Of a DNA stretch of 64,000 bases, positions 10,867 through 23,159 are shown one piece after another; position 1 is the stretch's first letter; each line of letters opens with the position of its first letter. The stretch spans positions 100,800-164,799 of the forward strand of contig JNEU01000773.1 of assembly GCA_000697475.1 (NCBI GenBank), in the 5' to 3' direction. The notes below the pieces were generated by a model. The model worked only from the letters and a program-made list of their open reading frames with translations. It ran no database searches and was not told the DNA's origin. The translations under genes and the position numbers were made by a program. The DNA comes from Lichtheimia corymbifera B2541 (taxonomy: Eukaryota; Mucoromycota; Mucoromycetes; Mucorales; Lichtheimiaceae).

Positions 10867-12431
10867 GATTATTATATCATTTGTATATACGTAGTATACT
10901 CTTTCCACCAGATCCCATTATTTGCATATCCCCAGAGGAATAAATTAGCCACCTTCTTTTTCTAATTCAATCATGTTATGTGAGTTTAGCAAGATGACAC
11001 GTGCTACTTCATTTTTGCATAAAATAGGTGTAATGATGATGGAAGAGAAAAGATGACACTATTACGTTATAACGGGTTTTATTGCTTGAATCGGGTATCA
11101 ACTACTATCGATTCGATTGTACGACGCTATGTATCCCAGGTATTAACACGCAATCAAAATGCAGCAGGAATATATCGCTTTGGTTACATCCTCAATCACC
11201 AACATGGCAACAGCATAGAGCCAATGAGCTTCTTTACATAAGAAATCACCGATCTGATAGCAATGGCCGTGCGCGCTGTCGTTTATTTCATAGGCCGACT
11301 GAGAATGGCTGTGTTACAAGGGCAAGCATTCTTGGCAGCTGACTTTTTTGGGGTAATAATACAATTACGAGAGTCACCATTTTGTGGAATCATCTGATGT
11401 TTCTTAAACGAGAGAGGCTGGTGTTATTTATTTGTAATGGTGATAGAGCACATATTCACAAACACTGATGAAAAAACATTCACTGTGTACTGTACACAAA
11501 CAAAAAGAGGGGGGAAAGGGAGGAATGAAGGCTAGTATTGCGCGCACATGGTACATACATAGCGTGTTGATCTTTGTGATGTTCCGCAGTTTCCATTCAT
11601 TTAAACATCCCATATCAGAGACAGCACATGCCACATGAAAAGAAAGAGTAAAACGCCAAGCCTGCTGATGGTATCATCACGTAACGAATGGCCCCCGTTT
11701 ACCCGCAACAACTACCATGTCAATTCTTTGCCAGCATCATCGGAGGGAGATTTATCAGGCAAGCATGCGAAAAGTGGGTAAATAAGTTATAAAAAGTTGA
11801 GAGAACACAAAAAGCCAAGTGTGTCACGAATAAAGAGAGGTTATCATCCCACATGATGAAAGGATTATGAATCATTCCATACAATGAGATGTACTCTTGG
11901 ACACTTACGCATTTTCATTGCTTGTGTTCACCAAAAAGTGAAACAAAAATATAGTTTGGGGGTACATTGTAAGCAAGCAGGGGTAACAAAGGTGAGTGTT
12001 GTTGTTAATAGAATACCCTTTCTCCCCCCCTTTCCCCCCTTGCTTCCTCCATCCTTTTTTCCTTTGTGACAAAGCATCATTTGTAATGTCATGCAATGTA
12101 CTTTATGTTGACGTTACTATCCTAGAAATCTTCAACTACATAGCAAGATGCTGCTGCTCTTTTTAAGATGTGATGAGATGTATCAACGACCCGATTGCTG
12201 AGATATACTACTGTATTCGGGATTTCGGAGGACTTTGACCGATAATGCAAATGTGTCTATTCCCTCTATACCGGGTGCACGTTGTCCTTGCAGGCCACCC
12301 AACAAGCTTTGCCATTTCCGAGGATTCGCTCACTTTATGCGCCACAAAGTCATTTTTAAATTAGGTTTTCCCTCGTCTCTTTTTTTTCCATCATCACACG
12401 CATTTTTCCCTTTTACCTCGTCCACCATTTC
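10867..12431. other. Intergenic, no gene seen
   Basis: About 1.56 kb. Short frames only. A C-rich/T-rich tract lies at about 12020-12065 and pyrimidine-rich leader sequence at 12370-12430 upstream of the BTB gene. Confidence 0.5.
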
Positions 12432-15322
12432 ATGCTCCATAGCTCTTCCATCGATATACAACGTACGCTGAGAAAGTTATTGTCCAGTGCACAACACTAT
12501 GCAGCCGATGTATGCTTTGAATATCCTGATAACAACAATCTATGGGCTCATCGAGGTAGGTTCATGTCCTCATTGCGTTGCTAGTTACTAATGGGCTCCA
12601 TTGCTTTTTCATTAGCGATAATCCTTGCTCGTGCACCCAAAGCCTTTATCTCTCAACACTTGCCTGAGTTATTACATGCATCCACCAATAGCAACAGCAG
12701 CAGCAGCACGAGTGATGGACGTGTTGTTGTATACAAGGACCCTATTTTGCCTTATCGCACGCTCGCACCGCTGTTGGAATTTTGGTACACGGCCGAGATT
12801 CAACCCACCACTGAAGAATACAACACTGCAACATCACCTATCGAATCCACCTTATCATTATCCAGTACACAAAGCAGTGTATCCTCCATGAGTGTATCCA
12901 CCAATGATGGAGATGAAATCCTCCGAGGGATTCGTGAGGAAGAACAGCTGCTTGGTACACCACTGCTCATGATGCCATCATGTGATAACCCACTTGTTGC
13001 GGTAAATCCACTGGATCAACTCGTGGCCGACATCACCCGCATGTACAAACATCAGCTTGCTGCTGATGTCACTATCCTTCTTTATGCTGCAGGCGTCTCC
13101 TCCTCGTCGTCGTTCAACAATGCCAGTAGTCGAAGTAGTACCATATCCGCTTGTGCAACAACCTCATTTGCAGTACACCGTTGTATCCTCGCTGCCCAAT
13201 CCTCTTATTTTCATGCCATGTTTTGCAAGGAATTCTGTGAAGCATCCAGCCCTGTCGTTTATTTACCAAGCGATGTATTTACACCTGATGCATTTCAAGT
13301 CATTCTCGATTACTACTATACCGGCCGTATACAACTTGCTTTGAGGAATGATGATGATGATGATGATGATGATGACGATGAGGGTGGCGGTGATACTACA
13401 ACTACTACTACCAGTTCACAACAACGCTCATTACTTCCAACCCATGATGGACATCGATTGACACAAAAGATCCTTATGATGCGTATCTTCCAGGATGCAT
13501 TCCGAGTAGCCGAATACCTTGGCCAATACGAGACTGTGTGTCAGGCTCTGATGCAAGCAATGGCTGATATACTCAAGCAATACAAGTGCACGTGTCGTGA
13601 CTGTGCAGCTTTATTACCATCCATGCTGTGGTTCGCCGATCGGTATGTGCCTGACCTACGTGCACACATTATTTCATTATACACCGATCCAGCATATGCA
13701 CTTGCGACATTATGGCCTGCTCATACATTTGGCGTATTGATCGAATCCAAACCAGCCTTGGGAACTGAGCTTGTAGAACGCATGAAAAGCACCAACATCA
13801 AAAAGCAGACAGCCATCCAAGTCCTTGAAGCACTTCATCTTTCTCTTGCACGAGTACGCAATCCAACGGTGCGTGAGATTGTGGAGAAGCAGCTTGTGAA
13901 TCATACGGTGCAAATGATATCTGACAATTTCGAGTTTTATTGTGTCGAGTATCCAATTCTTCTCTCATGTGTGGATGGCATTGCCGTGGGATCCGTTGAC
14001 TTTTTGGAGTTTTTATTAATGCAAGTCGTGCAGCATGGTATCAACGAACGCAACGCTGGTGGACTCTACCAAGGCATAGTGGGCGATCTTATTGGCCGAC
14101 ACCAGGAAATAGATGTGGATAGCGTTGTTGATAATGTTCTAATGGATGCACGTCAACAATGCATCGATTACATTGCCAAACACTGGAGCAGCATCAAATC
14201 TCAAGGTGGTTTCCGTGGTGTCGACAAGGAAATGATGCGTCGTCTTTCAGAGGATCTTGATGTTTCATATCGAACTCTCACCAAACATACTCTGGATGCT
14301 GAAATTGCTTCCTTGTTTAGCTTCAAGTCACGTAAACGCAGCTTTGGTGATCTCAGAGGCCGTCGCAATAGTACATGCTCTAATGCAAGTAATGGCAGTG
14401 CAGGTGGTGGTGGATATCATTCACGACGTCGTTTATCCTTGCTCAGTCTCAGAAGCCGACGCTCACATGAAAGTCTGGCACCGGTTCATCGCACCATTTC
14501 AACACCTTCTCCAAGCAAATTCCCCAACCTTATACCATCACGTTCTTTACCCACCAAATCATCATCATCAGCATCAACATCTCGTTCTTCAACTACAACA
14601 ACTACGACCCACAACAATGCCAATAGTCATTATCAACAAGCTGACAAATCACCTGATATGTCACAATGTTCAATTTCTTCCGCAGCTCTCATTGACGCTT
14701 TGCTACCCATTGAATCCGCTTCACCATCATCAGCAAATAGTAGACGTAGTATGAGCAACAATAGCATCAAGAATGGATCTTCTCAACCTACGACTAGCAA
14801 CACAGGTGCGGGTCGACCTACACGCCTCCGTTTTGAATTACCAAAGATACCACAGCGTCCTATTGTTGCTGCTCCCAATCGACTCATCTTGCAGAAAAAG
14901 TCGGAAAAGAAAAAGAAGAAACGCAGTCGATCACCTTTACGTTACTACCGCTTTGGATTTGGATATGACAGCAGTGACGAAGATGAAGATTTGCCACAAG
15001 TCCCAGTATTGGGTGCTCGAGTAAGGCTCTTACGTCGTCCATTACCAATGACAGGCACCATCAAGTTCATTGGCCCTGTGCATTTTGCAAGAGGTATTTA
15101 TGTCGGGATCGAGTTGGAAAGTCGATGTAAGTGGCTAGCTGCATATACGCATGCATCAGAATGATCGATTAACCTATTTTCCATGTAGTGGGTAGCCATG
15201 ATGGAACATTGGAAGGGCATCGCTACTTTAGTACCAATCAACAACGAGGCACATTTTGCAAGTTGGACGATTTCAAGATCATCTCGCTTCCTGCATCAGC
15301 AACAGCAGCATCATCTGCATAG
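12432..15322 (+). CDS. BTB-BTB-CAP-Gly protein
   Basis: Predicted 922 residues, exons 12432-12555, 12616-15126, 15189-15322. A first BTB-like module starts near residue 20 (AADVCFEYPDNNNLWAHR then AIILARAPKAF across intron 1). A second, more typical BTB follows near residue 160 (HQLAADVTILLYAAG, FAVHRCILAAQSSYFHAMF, LPSDVFTPDAFQVILDYYYTGRI), interrupted by an Asp-rich codon-repeat stretch. A helical BACK-like region comes next. The C-terminal third is Ser-rich and basic and ends in a CAP-Gly domain (GARVRLL...GTIKFIGPVHFARGIYVGIEL, then GSHDGTLEGHRYF after intron 2). CAP-Gly modules bind microtubule or EB1-type C-termini, so a cytoskeletal adaptor, perhaps for a Cul3 ligase, is plausible but inferred. 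Confidence 0.8.
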
Positions 15323-15416
15323 TTTGTTATGTGTGTAAATATATATAGATAACCTTCTCACATGTGTTTATATTATAAAGAATATATTACTTTGCATACT
15401 ATCGACAATCATAACG

Positions 15417-17788
15417 CTAATCTGAGGATGTTAAAACTGCTGCATACACCAATTGTTGTGGTCCACCATTTCCACCAGCGACCTTGAATGTCTCAAACTT
15501 GGGAGTGGCACCATTGATCTTGCAAGCAGGTGGAGTAGACGGTGTGTTGCCTCGTGTAAACAAATACTGACCACAACCAACATAAACGGTGTGTTTTCGG
15601 GTATTGTCTTTATGGAAGACAAGTTCAACCCCTTCCTTGCAGTCTTTGTTGCAAGGAGAAAGGGATGTGATCTCGGCACCAGGTACAATGTGGCTATTGG
15701 ATCCAAGGAAGGTAACTTGATTTTGCTCCACATTTTCTTGTTTGGGTAGGTGCATGAATGTCTTTGTCTCATGCTCTTTGAGGCTGATACGAGAACCAGG
15801 GTGGTAAAAGAGTGGGGTCGTTTTGTGACGGAAAAATCCAATCAGAGACGTGCGTTTGGTCATGTGCATTTCATTGTCTGTAGCAAACAACAGCTGATCT
15901 TGGCTTCGGGATGGCAATGTCACTGACACATCATCATCCGACAAGTTGGCAAAGACTGTATAAGCACGACCTTCGTACTCAAATTGGATGCGGTACACCG
16001 TTGGCTGGATTTCACGCACGCATTTCACCTTGGCAACCACTTTGGGGAAGGTTGCTCGGTATAAGAGGTGTTCATCTTTACCATAGTCGCCCACATTATC
16101 GGATGAAAACACAAGTGCACCAAGAATGTTGTTCAATACCGATAGCGTATATCGCTCCTCTGGATTAAGCTTGTTCTTGTTGTCACGTAAAATGATCACA
16201 TCAGGGTCGTTGCCAAACATGCGATCTGACATTGTCCATCGGTTCAAGGTTGATGTAAGCGAATTGGCTGTCGATACACGTTCACGCACATGCAGGTACT
16301 TGAGTTTGCTATCTGCAAACCATGTCATGGTTGATATAAGAGGATCCGTGTACATACATTGATAGGAACTTACCTTCCCACCATGGGGCAACATCTGAAC
16401 CAACACGACAATAATCTGCATTACGCCATGCACATGCCAATGGCACACCACAGCCTAATAGCAAGCGATCGTCGCCTGTCAAATCACGCACCAGTTGCAT
16501 AGCATCCCACATGATCTCTCCACGTGATTTACCTATGAATGTATATATATGAATAAAACGTACCAAGAGCTTATTATTCATGCTTACCCAATCGTGGGAT
16601 CATTGCAGCAGCAAACAAAAAGTCGAGCTTGACCATGCCAAAACCCCATTCCCGTAAGACGGTATCAAAGACAACCTTTAGATGTGCGCGTGCCTCTTCA
16701 TTGTACATGTCAAGTGCATAGAAACCACCCCAGTTGGGTCCAGCGACAACGGGTTTCTCGGTGGCTGGATCTTTGATAAGCCAATCTGGATGTTCCGAAG
16801 CAAGCTTGCTATTAAATGCCACTGCATACGGTGCGAGCCATAGTCCAGGGGTATAGCCAGCTTCCTTAATCTTGGCTGCAATGGGCTTGAGACCCTTGGG
16901 GAACTTGTCATTGATCACGAGCCAGTCGCCAACAGCGTTTTGAAATCCATCATCGATTTGAAAGATCTGGAGTCGATACTTGTGTTCTTGTAACGCCTGC
17001 AAGTTGCGTAGCACAATGTCCTCACTCACATCACCGTAGTAGTTGTACCACGATGTCCATCCGATGACATGCTGTGTTTGCTGCTGTACACGTCTGTCGG
17101 TAAAGTAACTTGCATAAGCGTCCCACAATGTACCAGCATCACGCCCCTTGCTTATGAACAATCGCACCAAATCGATCGATTGGTTGCTATCCACTTGCTT
17201 GCCCACGATATCCTTGTAGATCGAGAACCCATTGCTAGTGAAATCGGCTTTGAGATAGGTGTATCCAAGATTCTCTGTCAGTGATCCATAGAAATAGAGT
17301 GTGTCGTCTTCATCATCCTTTTTACGCAAATGCGTGTAGGTGCTCGAATGAATATGACCCGTTTCACCAGAGTGCTGGAAAAAGTCATAGTCGCCTTGAA
17401 GGTTGTATTGGGTCAAATAGGCTACCGTAGATCGAATGGGTGCAATCCGGTCTTCAGCTCCCAGCTCACGTGCTTGACTCCAGCTCTGGAATCCATTGGC
17501 AAGCATTCGCATCTCCTTGAGATCCACCGTGGTTTTGTATTTGCTTTCAAAATGAAGCAACTCTAGAGGTTTGAGCGCCTTGACTTGGATCGATAAAATC
17601 TTGCTATCATCATTGTCGGTTGTTGCATTATTGGTTGTGGTGCTGACATGGATGTCGTCATTTAAAAAGGGCTGATCAGGTCGCAAAGCAATATCCTTAA
17701 GCTCGACACGATACTCTCGCCCATTACGATAGGCAATATCGATATGTGCAACTGTAGTGTCAACCAAAGGGGCGGATTCAATGGTCAT
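15417..17788 (-). CDS. Alpha-galactosidase, glycoside hydrolase family 36
   Basis: Predicted 751 residues, exons (minus) 17788-16588, 16532-16374, 16312-15417. GH36 enzymes release terminal alpha-galactose from raffinose-type sugars by a retaining mechanism. The barrel core is visible: VIGWTSWYNYYGDVSED, FQIDDGFQNAVGDWLV and PGLWLAPYAVAF. The nucleophile motif MVKLDFLFAA (Asp389) lies at the end of exon 1, and the acid/base motif CRVGSDVAPWWED (Asp447) in exon 2. An N-terminal beta-sandwich of ~220 residues and a long C-terminal domain with strands such as YRIQFEYEGRAYTVFANLSDD complete the family layout. No signal peptide is seen, so the enzyme is probably intracellular. Its 3' end lies 94 bp from the convergent BTB gene. 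Confidence 0.88.
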
Positions 17789-19468
17789 TGTCCAAAATAA
17801 TGAAAGAAAAAAAAAAGAGCTAAAGAAAGGAAAAGGAAAAAGAGGGCTGCCTTTTTTTACTTTAATATAGCCACCACCAACCCATCAGCTTGCACTCTCT
17901 GTTTCATGCTCGTTACACAAATATGCAAGCTGGTGCAGGAAATGATGGGAGAGCTAGCTTGTGTCGTTAGATCATTTTTTTCTACATGCCCATGAGAAAA
18001 AAAAATACATAACGATCACCACGCATGCATATATGCACCCGCGGCGACACGACAATGGCTTAATATACCACTTGACCCAAAAAGATGTTGGAGTGTGATT
18101 GGAGTGAGAACACACACCCACTCGATATGTACTGGATATCCCGCCTTTGTCCATGATCAATCGGTGTATAGCATCCTTATTGTTATTTACCAACCCGCAT
18201 CCCATAAATCTTGGCTGCAGTGCTCTCGAGTGCCGCGGTGTTTGCAAACCTCACGAACGATTCTTGACTACTTGGCACCTACCAACCTGTTTGTCAATCC
18301 CCGGTCGTGCATGGAGAGCGTGTGCAAAACATAGATGCACCCTATCTTGTGCCTGTGATTGCTTTTGTTGTGCCACGTTTCTTTAAGAAAAGAGTGCCGC
18401 ATGCCTTGAACGCGTCTATTTCCGGTGATAGGCTATGTCATCTTGTTGTGGTGTGGCTAATGATGTTTTTGTTGTATCCAAGATGAAGCCGTTCTTCCCA
18501 ATGCAACGTGTGTGGGAGTTCTTTTTTCTCTCTCTATCGCTCCTCTCGCAGCTTGCTTCAGTGCTACATATCAGGGACATCCGGTTACATTTATTTGCAT
18601 CTGCATCGCATTAACAATGACCAAACGACAAAAATATGAAGGAGGATGATGATAATCCCTTGTCAAAAGTCATCGATCTTGTTATTTGGATCGGGTGTGC
18701 ATGTTGTTTTGTTTGGTTTATGTCTTTCCTTTTAGAAGTGCCTCGATCCAACAATGACACTTGACTATGCAGGCCACTAGACCTTATCCTTCTTCGTGTC
18801 GTACACGCATCTTCGAAGGTTGCATAGGTGATCGGAAAATACGTTGCTATGATACGGCCATCCAATTTGAGCATTGCTGTTCAATGCTTTTACGGGATAA
18901 ACTGTTTTTACATAAACCCACACCATTCCCACGAAGCGTACGACATTCTATTCTTTACTCCTATTTGATACAAATCCTATGTTCCTAACCGAAATCACTG
19001 CATACCTCCTTGAACACATGACAATAGCCTTATCAGTTGCCAGGTTTCTTGGTACAAAGTATACATGTAGAAGCATTATTGCATTAATCATGTAAGGGTG
19101 TCCCTATATCAATGAGCCAACAATGCACCCTGAAATATGATCTTCGAGCTATAATAGAACTGCTACTACTATCATGACCCTCTCTTAAAAATGAAAGAGC
19201 TACAAAAGGTATGTAGCAGTAGAATTAGTAGCCTCATTGTTTTATAAGGATTACCAAAAGTCATTTATAAAGACAATGAATGCTAACAAGGAGCCACAAC
19301 TCAATGATTGAAATATTGCATGAAAATTAGCTGGATCACACTTTGGCCAAATGATGACGTCTTCAGCCAGGCGGGCCATGAAACTCTGGCGACCAGTAAA
19401 CATGCTGTTCTTCTCTTAACTCTCGTTGTTCGGTCACAGATCCCCCCTCACTCTTGTCAACTTTTCCA
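17789..19468. other. Intergenic, no gene seen
   Basis: About 1.7 kb between two divergent genes. Short frames on both strands, none with family-like sequence. A purine-rich tract at 17805-17845 lies just upstream of the galactosidase start and probably belongs to its leader. Confidence 0.5.
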
Positions 19469-21127
19469 ATGGCGTCCAGATTGTTGTCGAATACCCTCCA
19501 GACACGCTCCATTGTGGCCAACCAGGTAAATATTACGGGCATTAGCCGCGATTTTCAGTATACGAATCGGTCGATTGCGAACCACCTCCATTGCGCCACC
19601 GCCACCACCACCACACACCCATCACGACCGCACGATCGATCGCGTATGAAATAGTGTCTTTAGAGAGCATTGGACTGATTGTATGTATATTTCACAACAG
19701 CTCTCGCGTTCCATGGCCACTGCTGCCAAGCAAGGTGCTGCTACTCGTACCACTGTTCTCCCTAACGGTCTTACTATTGCCACTGAAAACAACCCCAGCG
19801 CTGGTGCCGCTACTGTTGGTGTTTGGATTGATGCTGGTTCTCGTTTGGAATCCGTTCAAACTCATGGTGTTGCTAATGTTTTGGAGCGTGCTGCTATTCA
19901 GGTAAAATGATAGGCATTCATATAAAGAGGGAAAATGGGAGACAGTAGTGTTGACACCTTTTGTATTTAGGGCAAGGCTGCTGCATTGGAAAAGCTTGGT
20001 GGTGTTTCCCAGTCGCAAACTACTCGCGAGCAAACCTCATTCTCGACCACTGTTCTTGGTTCCAGCATTTCTGAAGCTGTTCAAGTCTTGGGTGATTTGA
20101 TCCAGACCACTGAATATAGCGAAGCTGCTGTTCGTGAAGCTGCCAAGCAACAAGGTGAACCCTCCGTTGGCCAAGTTGTCTTTGATCATTTGCATGCTAC
20201 TGCTTTCCAAGGTGAAGCTCTTGGTCGTCCTGTCGCCGGTTACCACACTGAAAGCTTGACCCCTAAGGATCTTGCTGCTTTCCACAAGGACAACTATGTC
20301 GCTAACCGTATGGTGTTGGTCGGTGCTGGTGATGTCAACCATGATCAACTTGTCAGCGAGGCTGAAAAGGTGTTTGGCAATGTTGCATCCGGTGATCTTG
20401 TTGAGACCGAGTTGCCAGCTTTCACTGGTTCTGAAGTGCGTTTGCGTGATGATGTCCTCCCCACCGCTCACGTTGCCATGGCTGTTGCTGGTGCTGGTTA
20501 CTTGACTCCCGACTACTTTAACCTTGCTGTCATGTCCTCCTTGATTGGTTCCTGGGATCGCACTCTTGGTGGTGCTGCCAACTTGACTTCTCGTCTCTCT
20601 ACCGTCGTTAACAAGAACAACCTTGCTGATTCGTTTGTCTCCTTCAACAAGGCCTACAAGGATATCGGTCTCTGGGGTGCTTTCTTTGCTACCTCCAACC
20701 GCAATCAAATTGATGATATGGTTCACTTTTTGCAAAAGGAATGGATTCGTCTCTCTACCACCGTCACCGATAGCGAAGTTGAAATTGCCAAGCAACAACT
20801 CCTTGGTAAGCTTCAACTTGGCCCCTCTGCATCCACTATCGATGCTGCTCAAGATATTGGTTCCCAAGTCCTTGTTGCTGGCAAGCGTTTCAACGCTGCT
20901 GAACTTAAGGAGGCCATTGGCAAGATCACTGCCAAGGATATTCACAAGACTGGTAGCAAGTATCTCTGGGATCAAGAAGTTGCCGTCGTTGGTCACGGTC
21001 CTGTCGAGTCCTTGACTGATTACAACAGAGTTCGCGGCTTCATGTCATACAACCGGTAAGTCTCCTTTAGAGTGTGGAATGGTTAGAAAGGGCATGGATG
21101 GCTAATGATATTGTCTCTAGATTCTAA
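19469..21127 (+). CDS. QCR1: Cytochrome bc1 complex core protein 1 (inactive M16 peptidase fold)
   Basis: Predicted 449 residues, exons 19469-19525, 19701-19901, 19971-21055, 21121-21127. A mitochondrial presequence (MASRLLSNTLQTRSIVANQ, then LSRSMATAA) precedes TTVLPNGLTIATENNPSAGAATVGVWIDAGSR, the start of the M16 (MPP-like) fold. Where active beta-MPP has the zinc motif HxxEH, this protein reads VANVLERAA (Asn78, Glu81, Arg82), so the metal site is lost. That fits core subunit 1 of complex III, a structural subunit on the matrix side, not the processing peptidase. Codon use is strongly biased to GCT/GGT/AAG, as in highly expressed fungal genes. The last exon encodes only the final Phe and the stop. 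Confidence 0.88.
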
Positions 21128-21849
21128 AAACGATATATCGCCCGATTTTCTTTCGTCAACGTCCACTCGCTCTATCTCTCTCTTTTTTTTTTCTCACCCG
21201 TAAAAACGCATTTGTAATAAAAGCATTAGATCTAAATACGATATCGTGTAATGATGATAGATGCTTCTGGATCTAATCAATAGCATTATCCTGAATGTTT
21301 TACATAAAGAATACCTCGTACCATCTCGGTGTATAATACTGGTGACACAGCATAAATAACTACATGAGAGGAGAACGTGTCTTATGGCATTACTGCCAAT
21401 ATCGAATCACAAAAAAGGGAGGCGAGTTATCCTATCGAATGCATAATGAATCGATCAGGCCTTTATCGCAGCATCTACAATGCATCAAATGCCCACACAG
21501 GATGAGGTCCAACTAATAAAGAAGGAAAGTCGCTTACACGATAGAAACTTAGAAATGGTTGGCTACACAATGTCTGTATTTGATAAATATCCATTTAATC
21601 CACAAGAGATAGAATGAGAGTTACAATAATCAATTGCTCCAATGGGAAGATGGTACATCAATTTCGGAAATCTCTATCCTTGAGCGTGCATTGTGCAAAG
21701 GTGAGGGTATGGATGGGAGGTGCCACTTGATGCCTGGTGCAGGATTGTATGCAGTTCGGTGATGGTGGTTGTACTTGATTGATAGGTTGCACAAAGGATG
21801 ATGGTAGTAGCTGCTATGCGAATAGTGCATCAATCGTCCAGAATGACAG

Positions 21850-23050
21850 CATCAAGGTCCAAACTGACAATGGATACGTGAAAACAAAGGCTCTGTTTCC
21901 ATGCGTAGTTTATATCCCATCCTTCCATCCAATATATCAAAGCAATAATCAGGATCCATTTCCATAGTGATAAGTCTTCTTGTGTATTGGAACGAGCTGT
22001 TACGCATGAATAAAGCTGCTTCTATATAATGGCTATCTGCTGTCCAGGTAACAAGCGATGCAAGGCAAGTTGCTGCAAGTAAAGAACGCTGTTTGAAACA
22101 ATGGAGTAAAGACTCTGCTAATCGCAATTGCTGGAATGAATGCTATAACACTTGGTCGTTGTAGTGGACTGTACAAGAGAAGGTGTGGTGTACTGAAACG
22201 CGGGTGGTTGTAGTGGAGTGCAACACGTCATGGAGTTGCCATTCAGTGAAAGACAATCGGATCAAGACAGTTGTGGGATTGACCTGATGGGTTGAAGCAG
22301 GACAATCGATCGCAGGCGGTAGTTGTACTTGAATGGGGCAACTATTGTGAATGGGAGAAGAGGCAAGAAGTTGGGAGTGGGAAGAGCTGGAAATTAAATA
22401 CATCAGGCACTGTCAGACATATTCGTGCACACTGTGAATTAATCCATGATCTTGAGTTTGTTCACATTGACCTCAAACTTGGTCAGATGATGAATTCGGG
22501 CATGCTGATCAACTTTGTATTAATAAAGAACCCACGTTTCATTTAAAGATTTTGAATGGGAGGGTATAACGTGGGGTTTACTATGATGGACGGAAATTCC
22601 GTACCCCGCCCGAATTCATGAAATGTCATTCAGTATGAATAACCTTGGGATTCCTCATTTCGAACATGAAACTTGGTAAGAAGGTTCTCTCCATCATGCT
22701 ATCGACTCCATTCATTTAAAAACCGCATGCTTCATTATAGTGATCCAATGAATCGGCCGGTCCAAATATACGAGATACGACGGACGGACGGAACGCAAAC
22801 GGGGTGTATAGTGCACACCCCGCCGTTGCCCTCCTCCATCGTGAAACTTGGTTAGACGGCGGGCTTCGACATGCTGATCAACTTCATTCAAATAAAAACC
22901 ACATACTTCATTATGAGATATTAAATGGGAGCGTCCGACGCACAATGGATGGGAACATATAGACATTGGACGGTCCCATAACTCGAGATTGCCTTTGTCA
23001 AAGTTGAAACTTTCACACAAGGTGCTCTCGAGCATGCTGATCAATTTCTT
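21850..23050. repeat. Segmental duplication, left copy
   Basis: Matches 25420-26560 in the same orientation with an offset near 3.5 kb (roughly 70% identical by eye). Shared landmarks include TTGCTGCAAGTA, GGAATGAATG, GCCATTCAGTG and GGTTGAAGCAGGA in the left part. The right part is a run of tandem units carrying GAAACTT, ATGCTGATCAAC and TTCATTTAAA. Anchors fall near 22470, 22668, 22841, 23001 and 23169, so the period is 160-200 bp. Minus-strand translation of the non-tandem part has short protein-like stretches broken by stops. Confidence 0.7.
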
Positions 23051-23159
23051 TCTCATAAAGACCTCATGTTTCACTTACGCATTTTGAATGGGATGTTAAA
23101 ATATAGAAAGCACGGAAACATAAGAAGGTGGACGGTCGATGACCCTCGCGATTGCCCAC

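Noticed and set aside
15911..16362. Plus-strand frames within the galactosidase gene
   Set aside because: Shadows of GH36 coding sequence.
20037..20996. 319-codon minus-strand frame
   Set aside because: Shadow of the highly codon-biased QCR1 gene on the plus strand, which has a clear family identity.
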